This document shows positions 25,810-35,292 of a DNA stretch of 64,000 bases, piece after piece; position 1 is the first letter of the stretch; every line of letters starts with the position of its first letter. The notes below the pieces were generated by a model that saw only the letters and a list, made by a program, of their open reading frames with translations, was not told where the DNA came from and did not search any database. A program made the translations under genes and the position numbers. Source of the stretch: CAVUWL01 sp963700105 (GTDB taxonomy: Bacteria > Actinomycetota > Thermoleophilia > Solirubrobacterales > 70-9); contig CAVOWL010000004.1 of NCBI GenBank assembly GCA_963700105.1, forward strand, positions 558,001 through 622,000, read 5' to 3'.

Positions 25810-26547
25810 TCAGTTGACCATCTCAGCTGCCGTCCTCACGGAGGTTCGCGCCGCGGCCGCCTCCGGCAAGAGCAGAATCGCACCGACCAGAAATCCCAGT
25901 GCGCCAAGTGAGGTAAGGAAGTTCGCCGGCCCAAGCGCTACTACATCGCCGCTTTTGGGGATGACGAAAGCGCCAATCGCCGATAGCCCGAAGGCCACGC
26001 AACCGGCGAGGTTGGCGGCGGCGATCCAGTACTCATATCCCCGCCGGGGGGTCCCGCGATCCCTTTGCGTTTGGCCCCAGGCGATCAGGCCAGAAGCTAG
26101 AAAGAGGATTGACCCGAATGCGTCCGGTGCCCAGATGAGGCGGTCCTGTGCGGTGCTGCTCAAACCCGTTTGCAAGGCGTGAAAGGTGCTGGCGTTAAAG
26201 AAAAGGGTACCCGCGAGCTGGGTTAGGGTCGCCCACCAATCGGGGTTATCGGGCTCGAAGGTGAAGAGCCGCAGTCGGCCCGAACGCCGTGCATTGGCTG
26301 TCTCCAGGTACTGCATGAGGGCCGCCGCGGTGAAGAAGATCGAGCCGATGAAAAAGACGACTCCGTCAGCGCCCGATCCGACGGTTTGAATGAACCCCGG
26401 GAAGGGAGCGATCAAAAAACAGCTGGAGCCGACGGCAAAGAGGACCGCGATCCACCAGTTCGCTCGGTGTGGGACCCACCAGGTCGATCCGACCTGATCA
26501 TCAGATCTGGCGTCATGCCGAACCCGGGCGGCGTGGGTAACGGGCAT
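25810..26547 (-). CDS. YrhK-like membrane protein
   Basis: 245 residues with about six helices. WWIAVLFAVGSSCFLIAPFPG and DGVVFFIGSIFFTAAALMQYLE match the YrhK domain (a two-helix unit with FIGSxxFT), which occurs again in weaker form later in the protein. Function of the family is unknown. Start ATG at 26545-26547; an alternative could be nearer the first helix. Convergent with the cyclase gene (22 bases apart). Confidence 0.75.
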   Translation of the reverse strand: MPVTHAARVRHDARSDDQVGSTWWVPHRANWWIAVLFAVGSSCFLIAPFPGFIQTVGSGADGVVFFIGSIFFTAAALMQYLETANARRSGRLRLFTFEPDNPDWWATLTQLAGTLFFNASTFHALQTGLSSTAQDRLIWAPDAFGSILFLASGLIAWGQTQRDRGTPRRGYEYWIAAANLAGCVAFGLSAIGAFVIPKSGDVVALGPANFLTSLGALGFLVGAILLLPEAAAARTSVRTAAEMVN

Positions 26548-26734
26548 CCCTCAGGCACCGAGGGGCAGCGTCCGCGACCCCAGCGCGTGGCCTTGGCCAC
26601 CGCTTGCCCGAAACCGCTCAGCGGTTTTCCCCAACCCGCCCGAGCACCGAGCCAATCGCCTCATGGGACCCCGCTAGGCTCGGCTGGGGGCCCAGTACTC
26701 ACCCCGGCGACCACCCAAGCCGCGCGAGAGCGCT

Positions 26735-28180
26735 TCAGAGGCCGGTCTCGGCGGCGATCCTGCCTGACTCAACCGCCGCTGCCAGGGCCCGATAGTCCTG
26801 CTCGTTTTGCTCGGCGTAGGCCTGAGAGAAGGAGACGATCGCGCGATCGAAGCTTGGGCCACTGCCCAGGTAGGAAGCGATTGCGATTCGATCGCCGCTA
26901 CGGGCGTGCGCCCGAGCCAGCGTCCAACCGCAAAGACGCCCGTAGACAACCATGCCCTTGGAGACCATCTGCTCGACTTCAGCCGAGCCCTTCCAATCCT
27001 TCAGCTGGCGCCCGTAGAAGTCACGCTTTTTCTCATCGAGCCCACTGGGAACGTGCAGCCAACCCAAGAAGATGTCGCTGCTGGCCTGCATCAGGTGCTG
27101 TCCGGTGACGACGCGCTCGCCATGGTTTTTGAACTCGCTCGGCTCGAGGAACTCCTCCAGCACAGAGGCCTCGGCCTCCTTCATCTGCAAGAACAGCGGA
27201 TCGCGGCCGTCGCGGCCCAGCATCAAAGCGATCCAGGCACGAGTGCCGACGCTACCCACGCCCACCACCTTGCGCGCGAAGTCGACCAGTTCGAACTCCT
27301 CAAGCAGCACCCGCCGGTCGTATTGAAGCGTCGATCGGTATGAGCGCACCAGCTCGTGCAGCCCCTCGAACATCTGCTCTCTTTCGCTTCCCTCCACGAG
27401 ATCATCAATCGGCACGATCAGGGGCGGGTCGGCGACGATGCGCGGTTGTCCGTCGACCTCGTGGGTCAGCTTCGAGAACGCCGACAAGCTGTCGCGGGTG
27501 CGGGCCTTGGCGAGTGTTTTCTCGGTTCGCTTCACCATTTTAGGTTTGAACTGAGGTCCGAGTTCGGCAAGCGTGGACTCGATTTCGAGGTGCGCATACC
27601 AAACGTCGAGGTTCTTCATTGCCGCAAATCCCGCCATCGCCTGGCGATACTCAGCGACCGTCTCCAACACCACCTTCTCCTGCTCCTTGACGGAGAAGCC
27701 GTTGTATTGGGCTGCGATCAGCATGCTCACCGCCAGCCGCTTGACATCCCACTCCCAAGGACCCGGCAGGGTCTCGTCAAAGTCGTTGATATCGAAGACG
27801 AGACGGCGCTCGGGAGAGGCAAACACGCCGAAGTTCGAAAGGTGCGCATCACCGCAGCACTGCACGTTCAGCTCGCTGCGTGGGGTCGCCGCGAGATCGC
27901 TGGCCATGATCAGCGCCGCGCCGCGGTAGAAGGTAAACGGAGAGACCAGCATTCTCCCGTAGCGAATCGGCACCAGCTCTGGCACTCGAGTCGCGGCCTG
28001 GCGCTCGAGCAGCTCCACCGGGTCAGGGCGATCGCTGAGCGGTTCATAGGTCGCGTGAGTGGAGCGGGGAACCAGCTTGCGCGCAGCCTTGCCCCGGGCT
28101 TCTCGCTCGGCCTTGCTCAGGTGCTGTACGACGACGCTCTCCTTTTTCTTACTCGGCGGGCTTTTACTCGACGGGGCCAT
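26735..28180 (-). CDS. DUF2252 family protein
   Basis: 481 residues from ATG 28180; the frame extends further but the Lys/Ser-rich start MAPSSKSPPSKKKES fits the family. YGRMLVSPFTFYRGAA, CCGDAHLSNFGVFASP and LVFDINDFDETLPGPWEWD are the hallmark blocks; GDAHLSNFG and DINDFDE resemble the catalytic and metal-binding loops of the aminoglycoside-kinase fold. C-terminal YGRLCGWTLARAHARSGD is also conserved. Biological role unknown. Flanked by the PQQ lipoprotein gene upstream on the same strand. Confidence 0.9.
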   Translation of the reverse strand: MAPSSKSPPSKKKESVVVQHLSKAEREARGKAARKLVPRSTHATYEPLSDRPDPVELLERQAATRVPELVPIRYGRMLVSPFTFYRGAALIMASDLAATPRSELNVQCCGDAHLSNFGVFASPERRLVFDINDFDETLPGPWEWDVKRLAVSMLIAAQYNGFSVKEQEKVVLETVAEYRQAMAGFAAMKNLDVWYAHLEIESTLAELGPQFKPKMVKRTEKTLAKARTRDSLSAFSKLTHEVDGQPRIVADPPLIVPIDDLVEGSEREQMFEGLHELVRSYRSTLQYDRRVLLEEFELVDFARKVVGVGSVGTRAWIALMLGRDGRDPLFLQMKEAEASVLEEFLEPSEFKNHGERVVTGQHLMQASSDIFLGWLHVPSGLDEKKRDFYGRQLKDWKGSAEVEQMVSKGMVVYGRLCGWTLARAHARSGDRIAIASYLGSGPSFDRAIVSFSQAYAEQNEQDYRALAAAVESGRIAAETGL

Positions 28181-28403
28181 GGGTGGAGCAGACGATACTC
28201 GCCCCACCGTGAATGGGGCTGAAGTCGGATCCAGACCCAACTGTCCGTAGCGGCGGTCATCGCAGTGCAGGGCTGGCCTGCGAGAAGCTGAGCGATCAGC
28301 TCCGGCTCCGACCCTGGGTCGGCGAGATCCGCCCTGAGCCAGCGCCTCGCCGGCCTGAGCGCCCGATCCGGCACCGCCGAACACGGCGCAAACGGGCAAG
28401 CAC

Positions 28404-29942
28404 CTAGCGAATCGAGAAGAGCTCCATGGTGCCGCTTGATTCATGCTGGTTGGCATCGCCCTCGGGCTCGACCACGTGACCGTCAACCACGATCGGGCTG
28501 TTCCAGTGCCCAGCCGCGCCGCTTAACTTTGTGAGCGGGCGCGCGGAGTTGGGAGCGTAGACCTCTATGCCCCCGGCACTTGGGTCATATACATAGAGCA
28601 GCCCCCCGGCCAGGACCGGGCTCGTCCCCGGCGTGGAGTTGGCCCAGAGCTGATGCAGGCGCCCGCCGCGCAGTGAATATGAGGCGGTCCCATCGCCGTC
28701 GGCGACGAACACCGTGGTGCGGGAGCGCTGACGCCAGACCGCTGGGACCGTGAAGAGCTCCCCACCGCCTGGTGTTTTCAGGGTCTGCACTTCTCCACCG
28801 AGAACCTCGCGTGAGCCGGGCGGACGGCCGTCAAGGCGATTTAGGTTGAGGACCCGCATCACGCCGTCCTTGCCGGCCACCAGCACCCGATCGTGACCGA
28901 GCAACGCGGGGGCGCTAGAGCCAAGGTCAAGGTCACCGGTGTTCAATCGTTCCTGATCGGTCGGCGTGAAGGCTTGGCGCAATCTGAGTCCGGGGAAGGT
29001 GAGTTCAACGACGCTGTCACCGAAATCGGTAGTGCCGTTCCAGTTGCCGTTGCCGGTATCAATCAGCAAGCGCCGACCGCCGGGCTCGATCACCGCCCCC
29101 CCGCGGGAGAGAATCGCCGAGTCGCTTTGCGAGCAGCTCCTCGGAACGATGATCGCGCGGCGGTTGGCGCAAAGGCTGTTGAATACCCCTCGAACCGACC
29201 CGCTCGAGCGCGAGATCGCAACGAGATGACCCTGGTAGGTGGGGATATCGCCGATATAGCCGCTCGTCGTTGCGATCAGGTCCGGGCCGTCGATATTCAG
29301 AGCCGACCCAATCTTCTCGTGAGTAGCGTCACGGGTGATACTGACCGGCCAGGCGCCCGATGCATCCTCGTGGCCGTCGGCGAGCGCCAGTTTATGGATC
29401 AAGCCATTCGGCGAGGCCGCATAGACAAAGCGATGATTTGGGTCCGCAATCGGGCTGGCATTGGTGATCTGGGCGCTGCCCACCCAGCTCGCGTACCCCG
29501 GCGGGGTGAAGGTCCAAAGAACGGCCCCGGTGTTTGCATCAAGGGCGATGGTACGGCCGTAGGTAGTGCTCACAACGATCACATCGCGACGGGCACCGGC
29601 AACGAGGACGTCATGAAGGAAGATCGGTGAGGAGTCAACCGTGCCAGGCAGCGAGATTCGCTGCGCCCGCAGGTCAGCCAGCGTTGACGCCGTTATCCCG
29701 GTCGGACGGTTTGTGGCGTCAGCACGTTGCGGATCGAGCCCGAACTCCGGCCAACTGGTCAGCTCGGCGCCCCCGGTGCTCGCCGCTCGCCCAAATTGTC
29801 GGCTCTGTGTAGCGACCCTCCCAATTGCCGATGTACCTGGCGCCACCCCGGTCCCGCTTGGTGATGAGGCGGCAGCGCCGCAGCCGCACCAGAGCAAAGC
29901 CGCGAATACAAGCAACCCAGCCGCGCAAATTCGCTTCCCCAT
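28404..29942 (-). CDS. PQQ-like beta-propeller lipoprotein
   Basis: 512 residues. Signal peptide AAGLLVFAALLWCGC with lipobox Cys about 19-21, then repeated blades typical of PQQ/quinoprotein-like propellers: RTIALDANTGAVLWTF, FVYAASPNGLIHKLALADG, YQGHLVAISRSSGSV, GKDGVMRVLNLNRL, GLLYVYDPSAGGIEVYA. There are no obvious catalytic PQQ-dehydrogenase residues, so it is probably a scaffold or binding protein on the outer face of the membrane, comparable in fold to BamB. Confidence 0.83.
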   Translation of the reverse strand: MGKRICAAGLLVFAALLWCGCGAAASSPSGTGVAPGTSAIGRVATQSRQFGRAASTGGAELTSWPEFGLDPQRADATNRPTGITASTLADLRAQRISLPGTVDSSPIFLHDVLVAGARRDVIVVSTTYGRTIALDANTGAVLWTFTPPGYASWVGSAQITNASPIADPNHRFVYAASPNGLIHKLALADGHEDASGAWPVSITRDATHEKIGSALNIDGPDLIATTSGYIGDIPTYQGHLVAISRSSGSVRGVFNSLCANRRAIIVPRSCSQSDSAILSRGGAVIEPGGRRLLIDTGNGNWNGTTDFGDSVVELTFPGLRLRQAFTPTDQERLNTGDLDLGSSAPALLGHDRVLVAGKDGVMRVLNLNRLDGRPPGSREVLGGEVQTLKTPGGGELFTVPAVWRQRSRTTVFVADGDGTASYSLRGGRLHQLWANSTPGTSPVLAGGLLYVYDPSAGGIEVYAPNSARPLTKLSGAAGHWNSPIVVDGHVVEPEGDANQHESSGTMELFSIR

Positions 29943-30665
29943 GGGAAGTTTTTAGCGGATTCGGCTCACCAGCAGAGCAAGAGGCCAAAGACGAGCACCG
30001 ATCAGGCGCAACGCCCCCCTTGATCGAGCTCGTCGCGGGCCAGATCGCGGCCCTGGCCATTCTTAAAACTGTCGAACTCGAAGGACTCGATTTGGGACCT
30101 TTGGCCAATGCGCGCCGCTCCAAAATTCACGAGCATTGCCTCATGGATGTTCGCCTACCAAACTCGCACGGCAGCGCGGTCTCAGAAGCAGAATCGCAGC
30201 GGGGTTGGGGAAAACCGATCCCGAACTCCCCAGATCTCAGGCGAGCGCGGGACCCGAGCCGCCAACTCGATTTCGATCGCGCTACTCGGCGAGAAGTGAT
30301 TTCTTTGCCCCCAACCGCGCAATCAAGGTGAGGGAAATGCGTCGACGTGTGCGACCCGTGGAGCGCACGATCAGACTCTGGATCGTGCGCCAAGAGCGCA
30401 ATCGAGGTAAGTCCTACTCAGCCGCCTCCTATACGGCGGCAAAGCACCCCAAGCTTCCCGGATGACCCCCAGCCCGGGCTCAGCAGAGCCCCCCGGGCCC
30501 GGGGGGCCGCTGATTAGACACCCCCGGCGCGAAGCGATAGCTTGAGCCCAGCCCTCCTGAGGAGCGATCACACCTCAGCGGCCACCGACCGGCGGCCCAG
30601 ACGCATCAGCAGACTGACAGACACCTTCCGGTTCCCCCAACCCCGTGAAGGCTCAAATTCGGCTC
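29943..30665. other. 723-base non-coding stretch with two perfect inverted repeats
   Basis: No convincing gene. It holds GCGCACGATC/GATCGTGCGC (30363-30390, 10-base stem, 8-base loop) and the 20-base palindrome at 30488-30507 (GCCCCCCGGG/CCCGGGGGGC). The latter is about 160 bases beyond the stop of the next minus-strand gene. Confidence 0.6.
30363..30390. repeat. perfect inverted repeat
   Basis: Arms GCGCACGATC and GATCGTGCGC with loop AGACTCTG; all ten pairs match. No T run on either side, so it could be an operator, an RNA structure or a Rho-type end. Confidence 0.6.
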
Positions 30666-32315
30666 TCAGCAGACCGAAACCGAACCCTTGAGGGTCTTCA
30701 CGACCCTCTTTGTGTGGCCGTTCTTATTGACCAATGCGGTAACCCGTGCCTTGACGATGTATTTCTTTCCGGGGGTGAGCGCCGGTGGCGTGATCAACCA
30801 TCTGAAGGGCTTCTTCTTCAAGGTCTTCTTGGTGCCATCGAAGGAGAAAGTAACCTTGGCCACCTTCATCCTGCTTCGAAGCGCCTTCGCGATTTTGTGC
30901 CTTGCCTTCTTGCCCACCCCGACGTAAAAGGATTGCAGGGACTCCAGGCACATGCCCGGCACCTTCAGCGTCAAAAGATTGCCTTCAACGGGCGTTGTGA
31001 TCGTGTGGGTCTTTCCCTTATATGTCGGCGGCACTACCGGGCTCGGGGTGGGTGAAGCGGTGCTCGGATTGAGATCGGCGACGTGTAGGCCGCCTTCGCC
31101 GAGGAAGGTCAGCCAACCCTGTCCGTTGTTGCCGACCGCGACCTCATTGTTGTCATTGCCGTAGCCATTGCCGATCGGGGCGACATCGCTGGCAGCGCTG
31201 AAGCTCGCTCCATAGTTCGTTGAGCTAAACAGATCCATGACCGAATTCCCGCCGCTGGAGGCGGGCCAGACGACCGCAACGTGGCTTCCATTCGGAGACT
31301 CGGCAATCGACCCGGCATCGAAGAGGCCCGCCGCAGCCTTGCTTGTAAGCGTCAAGGGCGCACCGAAGCTCGTGCCGCTGAACTTGCGCACATCTAAGAT
31401 GTTGGCTTCGCTGCTTCCACTGCCGTAGTCGAGGGAAGCCATAAAGAGACCGGCGGGGCCACCGGCGCTGAGCCTTGGTTCTTCGCCATTTGAAACTAAA
31501 ATTGGACCTTCCCAGTTGCTTTCTTCGTCGATGGAACCTGTGCCCCTGTAGCGGTAGAAGTGGACCGTACTGTCAGGTTCGGGTCTCGCCAGGTTCCAGT
31601 AAGCCTCGACCGCGTTGCCAGAACCTTCGAGTCCCAACGCGGAGCCACCGACGCCTCCTTCACCGGGAGATTCGAATCCAATCTGACCCCCCGAACCCCC
31701 GGCAGCGGGCGTCGAGCTGAAGCCAAGCCCGGCATTGGAGCCGCCCATAATCAGATTTGCGCCCTCAAGCAGTGCGCTCGATGGAGCGGTCTTTCCAGAG
31801 TAGCCTTTTTTATCGATCGTGCCGGCGTTGAAGCTTTCGCCCCCATTTGTCGAGGTCCAGACAACCACGTCATTGTCGACGTAGCGCGGGCCCACCACGT
31901 AGATCGTGCTGCCAGTTCCGAACACCGGAAATACGCCGCTAACTTCGTCGCTGGTGCTAGTCGCCCCCGGAATTGGCAGCGTGATCGGGTTCGTGCAGGT
32001 GCCGCCAACCGGAATCTTGCAAAACATCGGCGGATCCGGGACGGCCAAACTCCCGGACTTATGGATCCAGCCCACATATGCGGTTCCGGCGCCATCCTCA
32101 ATCACATTGCCAGGCGAAGCAGCCTGAGAGTCAAGGATGAAGAGGTCTTTTGCGGCGGCTGGGGCGCTCCAGGCTAGGAGTCCGGTGGCCCAGAATGCGG
32201 CTGTAAGGAGCCCCGCCTGCATCGCGAACCTATACGAGCAGAATCGCCCCGAGCGTCGGACTTGACCAAGTTGCGACGCGAGCGCCGCCGGGTTTTTCAT
32301 TTGACCTAAGTTCAA
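30666..32315 (-). CDS. secreted beta-propeller-like protein of unknown function
   Basis: 549 residues; ATG six codons in (MKNPAALASQ) is an equally good start. The signal peptide AGLLTAAFWATGLLAWSAPAAA is followed by a domain with Asp-box-like turns (VVWTSTNGGESFNAG, DLFSSTNYGASFSA), suggesting a sialidase-type propeller without visible catalytic residues. After a Pro/Thr linker (SPTPSPVVPPTY) comes a Lys-rich C-terminal domain of about 130 residues ending in VSVC. The likely location is extracellular. No enzymatic role can be assigned. Confidence 0.72.
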   Translation of the reverse strand: MNLGQMKNPAALASQLGQVRRSGRFCSYRFAMQAGLLTAAFWATGLLAWSAPAAAKDLFILDSQAASPGNVIEDGAGTAYVGWIHKSGSLAVPDPPMFCKIPVGGTCTNPITLPIPGATSTSDEVSGVFPVFGTGSTIYVVGPRYVDNDVVVWTSTNGGESFNAGTIDKKGYSGKTAPSSALLEGANLIMGGSNAGLGFSSTPAAGGSGGQIGFESPGEGGVGGSALGLEGSGNAVEAYWNLARPEPDSTVHFYRYRGTGSIDEESNWEGPILVSNGEEPRLSAGGPAGLFMASLDYGSGSSEANILDVRKFSGTSFGAPLTLTSKAAAGLFDAGSIAESPNGSHVAVVWPASSGGNSVMDLFSSTNYGASFSAASDVAPIGNGYGNDNNEVAVGNNGQGWLTFLGEGGLHVADLNPSTASPTPSPVVPPTYKGKTHTITTPVEGNLLTLKVPGMCLESLQSFYVGVGKKARHKIAKALRSRMKVAKVTFSFDGTKKTLKKKPFRWLITPPALTPGKKYIVKARVTALVNKNGHTKRVVKTLKGSVSVC

Positions 32316-32605
32316 GACGACTCCGAGAAACTTGTGACCGATCCGCTTGTCCGCGACAAGTTAGCAGCAGATCGGCGTTGCACGGCTAAAGATTGCAGTT
32401 GTGATTCGAGGCGCTAATCGGCATTTTCGGGATACTCAAAGGCGTCGGGCTCCTAAGCTCATGACCTTCGCTCTCCCATTCCCCCTGGCAGAGGCCGAGA
32501 GTCAGTAGCAATACCCAAGAGAATTCTTCGATCCAGGCGGGCGGGAATCAGGTGCAGTTTTGGCAGAGCCTCGCCGTGAGCGGAGCGGCGGCCACGGTAG
32601 ATGCG

Positions 32606-33173
32606 TCAGCGTCGTCGGCGCGAAGTCAGCGAGCCGACCAGGAGCGTGGCGAGGCTCGCGTAAACGGGCAGAGGACGACGGTAGCGGACCAGGCCCGAGA
32701 TAGATGCGACGCAGTAGACGCGCAGCAGCCCGGTGTCGATTTTCCTGATCAGGCGAGTTGCCCTGCGCCCACCGAGGTTTTCCTGCGCTCGGCGTGTCAG
32801 AAGCACCGTTTGCAGTGCCACCATCGCATAGAGCAAGGTGCCACCGGTTAGCTCCACTTGGATCAGACGCTCACCGGTACCGTGGGCGCTCACCAACCGC
32901 GCGATTTGGCGCATATGGACCAGATGGGCACCAATGAAACCACCACGAAACGCCACCGCGGCGCTTGTACCGCCGCGATCCGCAAGCGTGCTGGCTAGCA
33001 CAAGGAATGGGACGGTGGCGTGCGCCGTGACCCGCAGCGGACTGCTTTCGTCCTCACCGTAGCTATCGGACCGCGACTGCGCGAGGGCGCCAGCGACGAT
33101 CCCGAATCCGACACCCGCCGCCGCCAGGACCTCCCAATCCTGGCGCCTCTTTAAAGGCAGGCTCGTCTTTCAT
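32606..33173 (-). pseudogene. frameshifted small membrane protein
   Basis: The uninterrupted minus frame reads from just after a TGA at about 33163-33165 to 32606 and contains four hydrophobic stretches (VLAAAGVGFGIVAGALA, HATVPFLVLAS, GTLLYAMVALQTVLL, PLPVYASLATLLVGSL). It has no ATG/GTG/TTG before its first helix. An ATG at 33171-33173 lies one base out of frame: the sequence is ATGAAAGACG, and removing one A gives MKTSLPLKRRQDWEVL followed by the helix. So a single extra A in codon 2 breaks the start. It may be a real mutation, a sequencing error in an A run, or a shortened product from GTG 33001. Family not recognised. Confidence 0.5.
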
Positions 33174-33498
33174 TCCGACCCTGACGCAGCTCACGCTAGG
33201 GCCCACGCCCTCATCGCACGCCCCGCATGAGCCAGAGACCAATCATCGAGACATTCTCCCACGACTGGTGCCTGGGTTCGTTTCGTGCAATCCATCGGAA
33301 TCCATTATCTGCACCGCCCAGGGGGGACATTCAGAGGATGCGGGGAAGCCAGCCGAATCAGCGCTCGTGCTTCTCATCCCCGCGTTCACCTCGCGGAAGT
33401 CAGCCCCGGCGGCTCATCATCGTTGGTGGGAGGCCGAAGCGCGAGGTCAGCGTGTGGCGGCTGACCGCTGCGACCGGCTCTTGTCCAGGTGAGGTCAG
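33174..33498. other. 325-base non-coding stretch
   Basis: Between two decayed genes. I see no supported gene, RNA or repeat. Confidence 0.5.
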
Positions 33499-33950
33499 CT
33501 AAACGTCTAAGCGTTGCTGGAAAGGCTCGCGCCGTGGGCGGATAGGGAAGGTCTGAACGCCCGCGTCGGCATAGAGGTTCAGGTCCTTTGCACTGGGTTC
33601 GGAGTCATCGCCGAGGAGCATCGCTCGGTTGAGCGGGATCGACATCACGAGCCAGTTGAAGTGCGCGGCATCGAGCTGTGGGTCGTCAAAGGTCAGAAGG
33701 TCGGGGCGGCACGCTGCCCAAACGCGGCGGTAAATGCGGCCGTTATGCGGGCGGGGGGCGCTCATAGAGAAGGTGCGCTCCAGCCCTGGGAAGCGGCTCG
33801 CCTCGGTCGCCCGCTTCGCTGACCGTGGATCAGACAGTCTGCTTGGAGACCGCCGCCATTGTCGCAATCTCCTCCATGCTCGTGCCGCCATAGCTCTTCT
33901 CGAGGAATACGTTGGACGCGACGGTATGCCAGGCGCTGGGTGAACAGATG
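33499..33950 (-). pseudogene. TetR-family regulator remnant
   Basis: Two out-of-frame pieces. The N-terminal piece (33950-33830) reads VFLEKSYGGTSMEEIATM then AAVSKQTV, the helix-turn-helix of TetR regulators, and stops at a TGA (33830-33832) where YKHF should follow. The C-terminal piece, in another frame (about 33771-33499), reads RIYRRVWAACRPDLL and HFNWLVMSIPLNRAMLLGDD, a common C-terminal domain of actinobacterial TetR proteins. Between them the middle of the protein is missing, and the first 20 residues before VFLEK are also absent. Head-to-head with the broken DHFR-like gene, as regulator and target often are. Confidence 0.65.
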
Positions 33951-34385
33951 GGCAGACCGAACGGCGGGTTGCTCTTCGGTCGGTGCAGCTATGACGAGAT
34001 GCTCACATCCCGGAACCTCCGAGGCGGCCCATCTGAGGACGGGCTCAACACCGCGCCGAAGTTCGTCGCATCGATGAGCTCCTAAACCAGACTCGAGTGG
34101 CCGAACTCGACCCACCTGCACGGCGACGTCCCCGCAGCGGTCAGCCGTCTCAGGCAAAAATCGGCCGGGGACCTCGTAATCATGGGCGGCGGTCAGTCGA
34201 TCCGCTCACTAATGCCCGGCGGGCTTATCGATGAGTACCTTCTGCTGATCCATCCTCTCGTGCTCGGCTCTGGCCGGCGCCTTTTCGAGCACGACGGCCC
34301 AGCCGATCTGAACCACATCCACCGGACCCGCATTTACGCCGGAGGACCGAACCGCCACTACCGAAACCAAACCGGCGATTGCTGA
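33906..34385 (+). pseudogene. dihydrofolate reductase-family (RibD C-terminal) remnant
   Basis: The frame reads GGLLFGRCSYDEM, LNTAPKFVASMSS, then a TAA at 34083-34085, then in the same frame TRLEWPNSTHLHGDVP, GDLVIMGGGQSIRSLM and GLIDEYLLLIHPLVLGSGRR. These are the ordered blocks of the DHFR-like/RibD C-terminal family (GRRTYE, PKYVAS, DLVVxGS, HPVVLGxGxxLF). The first 40-50 residues, including the strand that binds the pteridine-type substrate, are missing and the in-frame stop splits the rest. It is therefore a pseudogene, unless the stop is a sequencing error and the start has moved. Confidence 0.75.
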
Positions 34386-34415
34386 TGAGTGACAGTTGTT
34401 TCAGCCAATTCCCCG

Positions 34416-35027
34416 TTAGGTAACGTGTAGCTCATCGATATCGATGCTGACGAGGGTGGGCCCGGGGAGGCCACGTGGTGTGACGCGTCGTCGGGTGGGG
34501 ATCAGCAGGCCGTCGATCCAGCTGTGGTTGTAGCAGCGGTGTTGGGCGCGGCCGAGCGGTCCGAGGAAGACTTCGGCGGTGTAGTCGAGGCGCCTGAGGA
34601 TCGCGTCGCCGTCGAAATGGAAGATCTGGCGCCGGCTGTGAGCGGGTATGCGAATTGGGAAGTCAACGCGCAGTCTGCGACGTGGTAGCTCGCGGACGTG
34701 GACGTCAGCCTCGGCGAAGACAAATGGGGCAGCGAGATAGCCCCAGAGGGCGTAGCCGGTGAAGTGGACGACATCGGCGGTCTGCCACTTTAGGCGTCGG
34801 GCCATCCCGTTGGGGCGGGGTTGGTTGGCGTCGAAGGTACCGATGTCATGCAGCTCGACATGGGGGCGTCGCGGATCGACGGTCGCCTTGAACTGGCGAA
34901 GGACGGTGGGCTGACGTTTGGCGGGCAGCGCGATGCCACCACAACGCAGCGTGACTTCGATCGAGTTGATCGCGTGCCAGCGCTCAAGTCCACCGTGGGC
35001 GGCAATCGTGTCGTCGAGGAGGCTCAT
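34416..35027 (-). CDS. conserved protein of unknown function
   Basis: 203 residues, not assigned to a named family. MSLLDDTIAAHGGLERWHAI at the start resembles the opening of periplasmic lipid-binding-type proteins (AHGGLERW), but no signal peptide is present. Later blocks are rich in beta strands and aromatic residues (VHFTGYALWGYLAAPFVFAEA, quoted in part; YNHSWIDGLLIPTRRRV; LVSIDIDELHV). The pattern 'W...HFTGYA....APF' suggests a single beta-barrel or LolA/LppX-like fold. It is convergent with the DHFR-like remnant. No ribosome site stands out before ATG. Confidence 0.65.
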   Translation of the reverse strand: MSLLDDTIAAHGGLERWHAINSIEVTLRCGGIALPAKRQPTVLRQFKATVDPRRPHVELHDIGTFDANQPRPNGMARRLKWQTADVVHFTGYALWGYLAAPFVFAEADVHVRELPRRRLRVDFPIRIPAHSRRQIFHFDGDAILRRLDYTAEVFLGPLGRAQHRCYNHSWIDGLLIPTRRRVTPRGLPGPTLVSIDIDELHVT

Positions 35028-35292
35028 TGGGCGGCGTCAAAGGTGAGTCTGTGCAGGTCGGCAGATCATTATGAATAGCGGCGCATTCAGAGCCTATCCC
35101 TTGCCACGCGACCCGATCGCAGCCAACGGACAGCCTCTAAACGACGTCCTTAAAGACTCTGCACGATCCGAGCCTCGACACAGGCTGACCCGCTCGCCAA
35201 CCAGCCGACCGGGAGATCCGATTAGAACGAATTCGCAGGGGGCCCACTTAGGCCAACGCGCAAGCCGAGCTGAGACCCACCGGCGCGATCCT

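Noticed and set aside
27356..28222. 288-codon plus-strand frame opposite the DUF2252 gene
   Set aside because: Shadow frame; DUF2252 blocks on the minus strand are unambiguous.
29825..30331. 168-codon plus-strand frame in the 720-base gap
   Set aside because: Starts inside the PQQ lipoprotein gene on the opposite strand and has no domain pattern beyond a short helical stretch.
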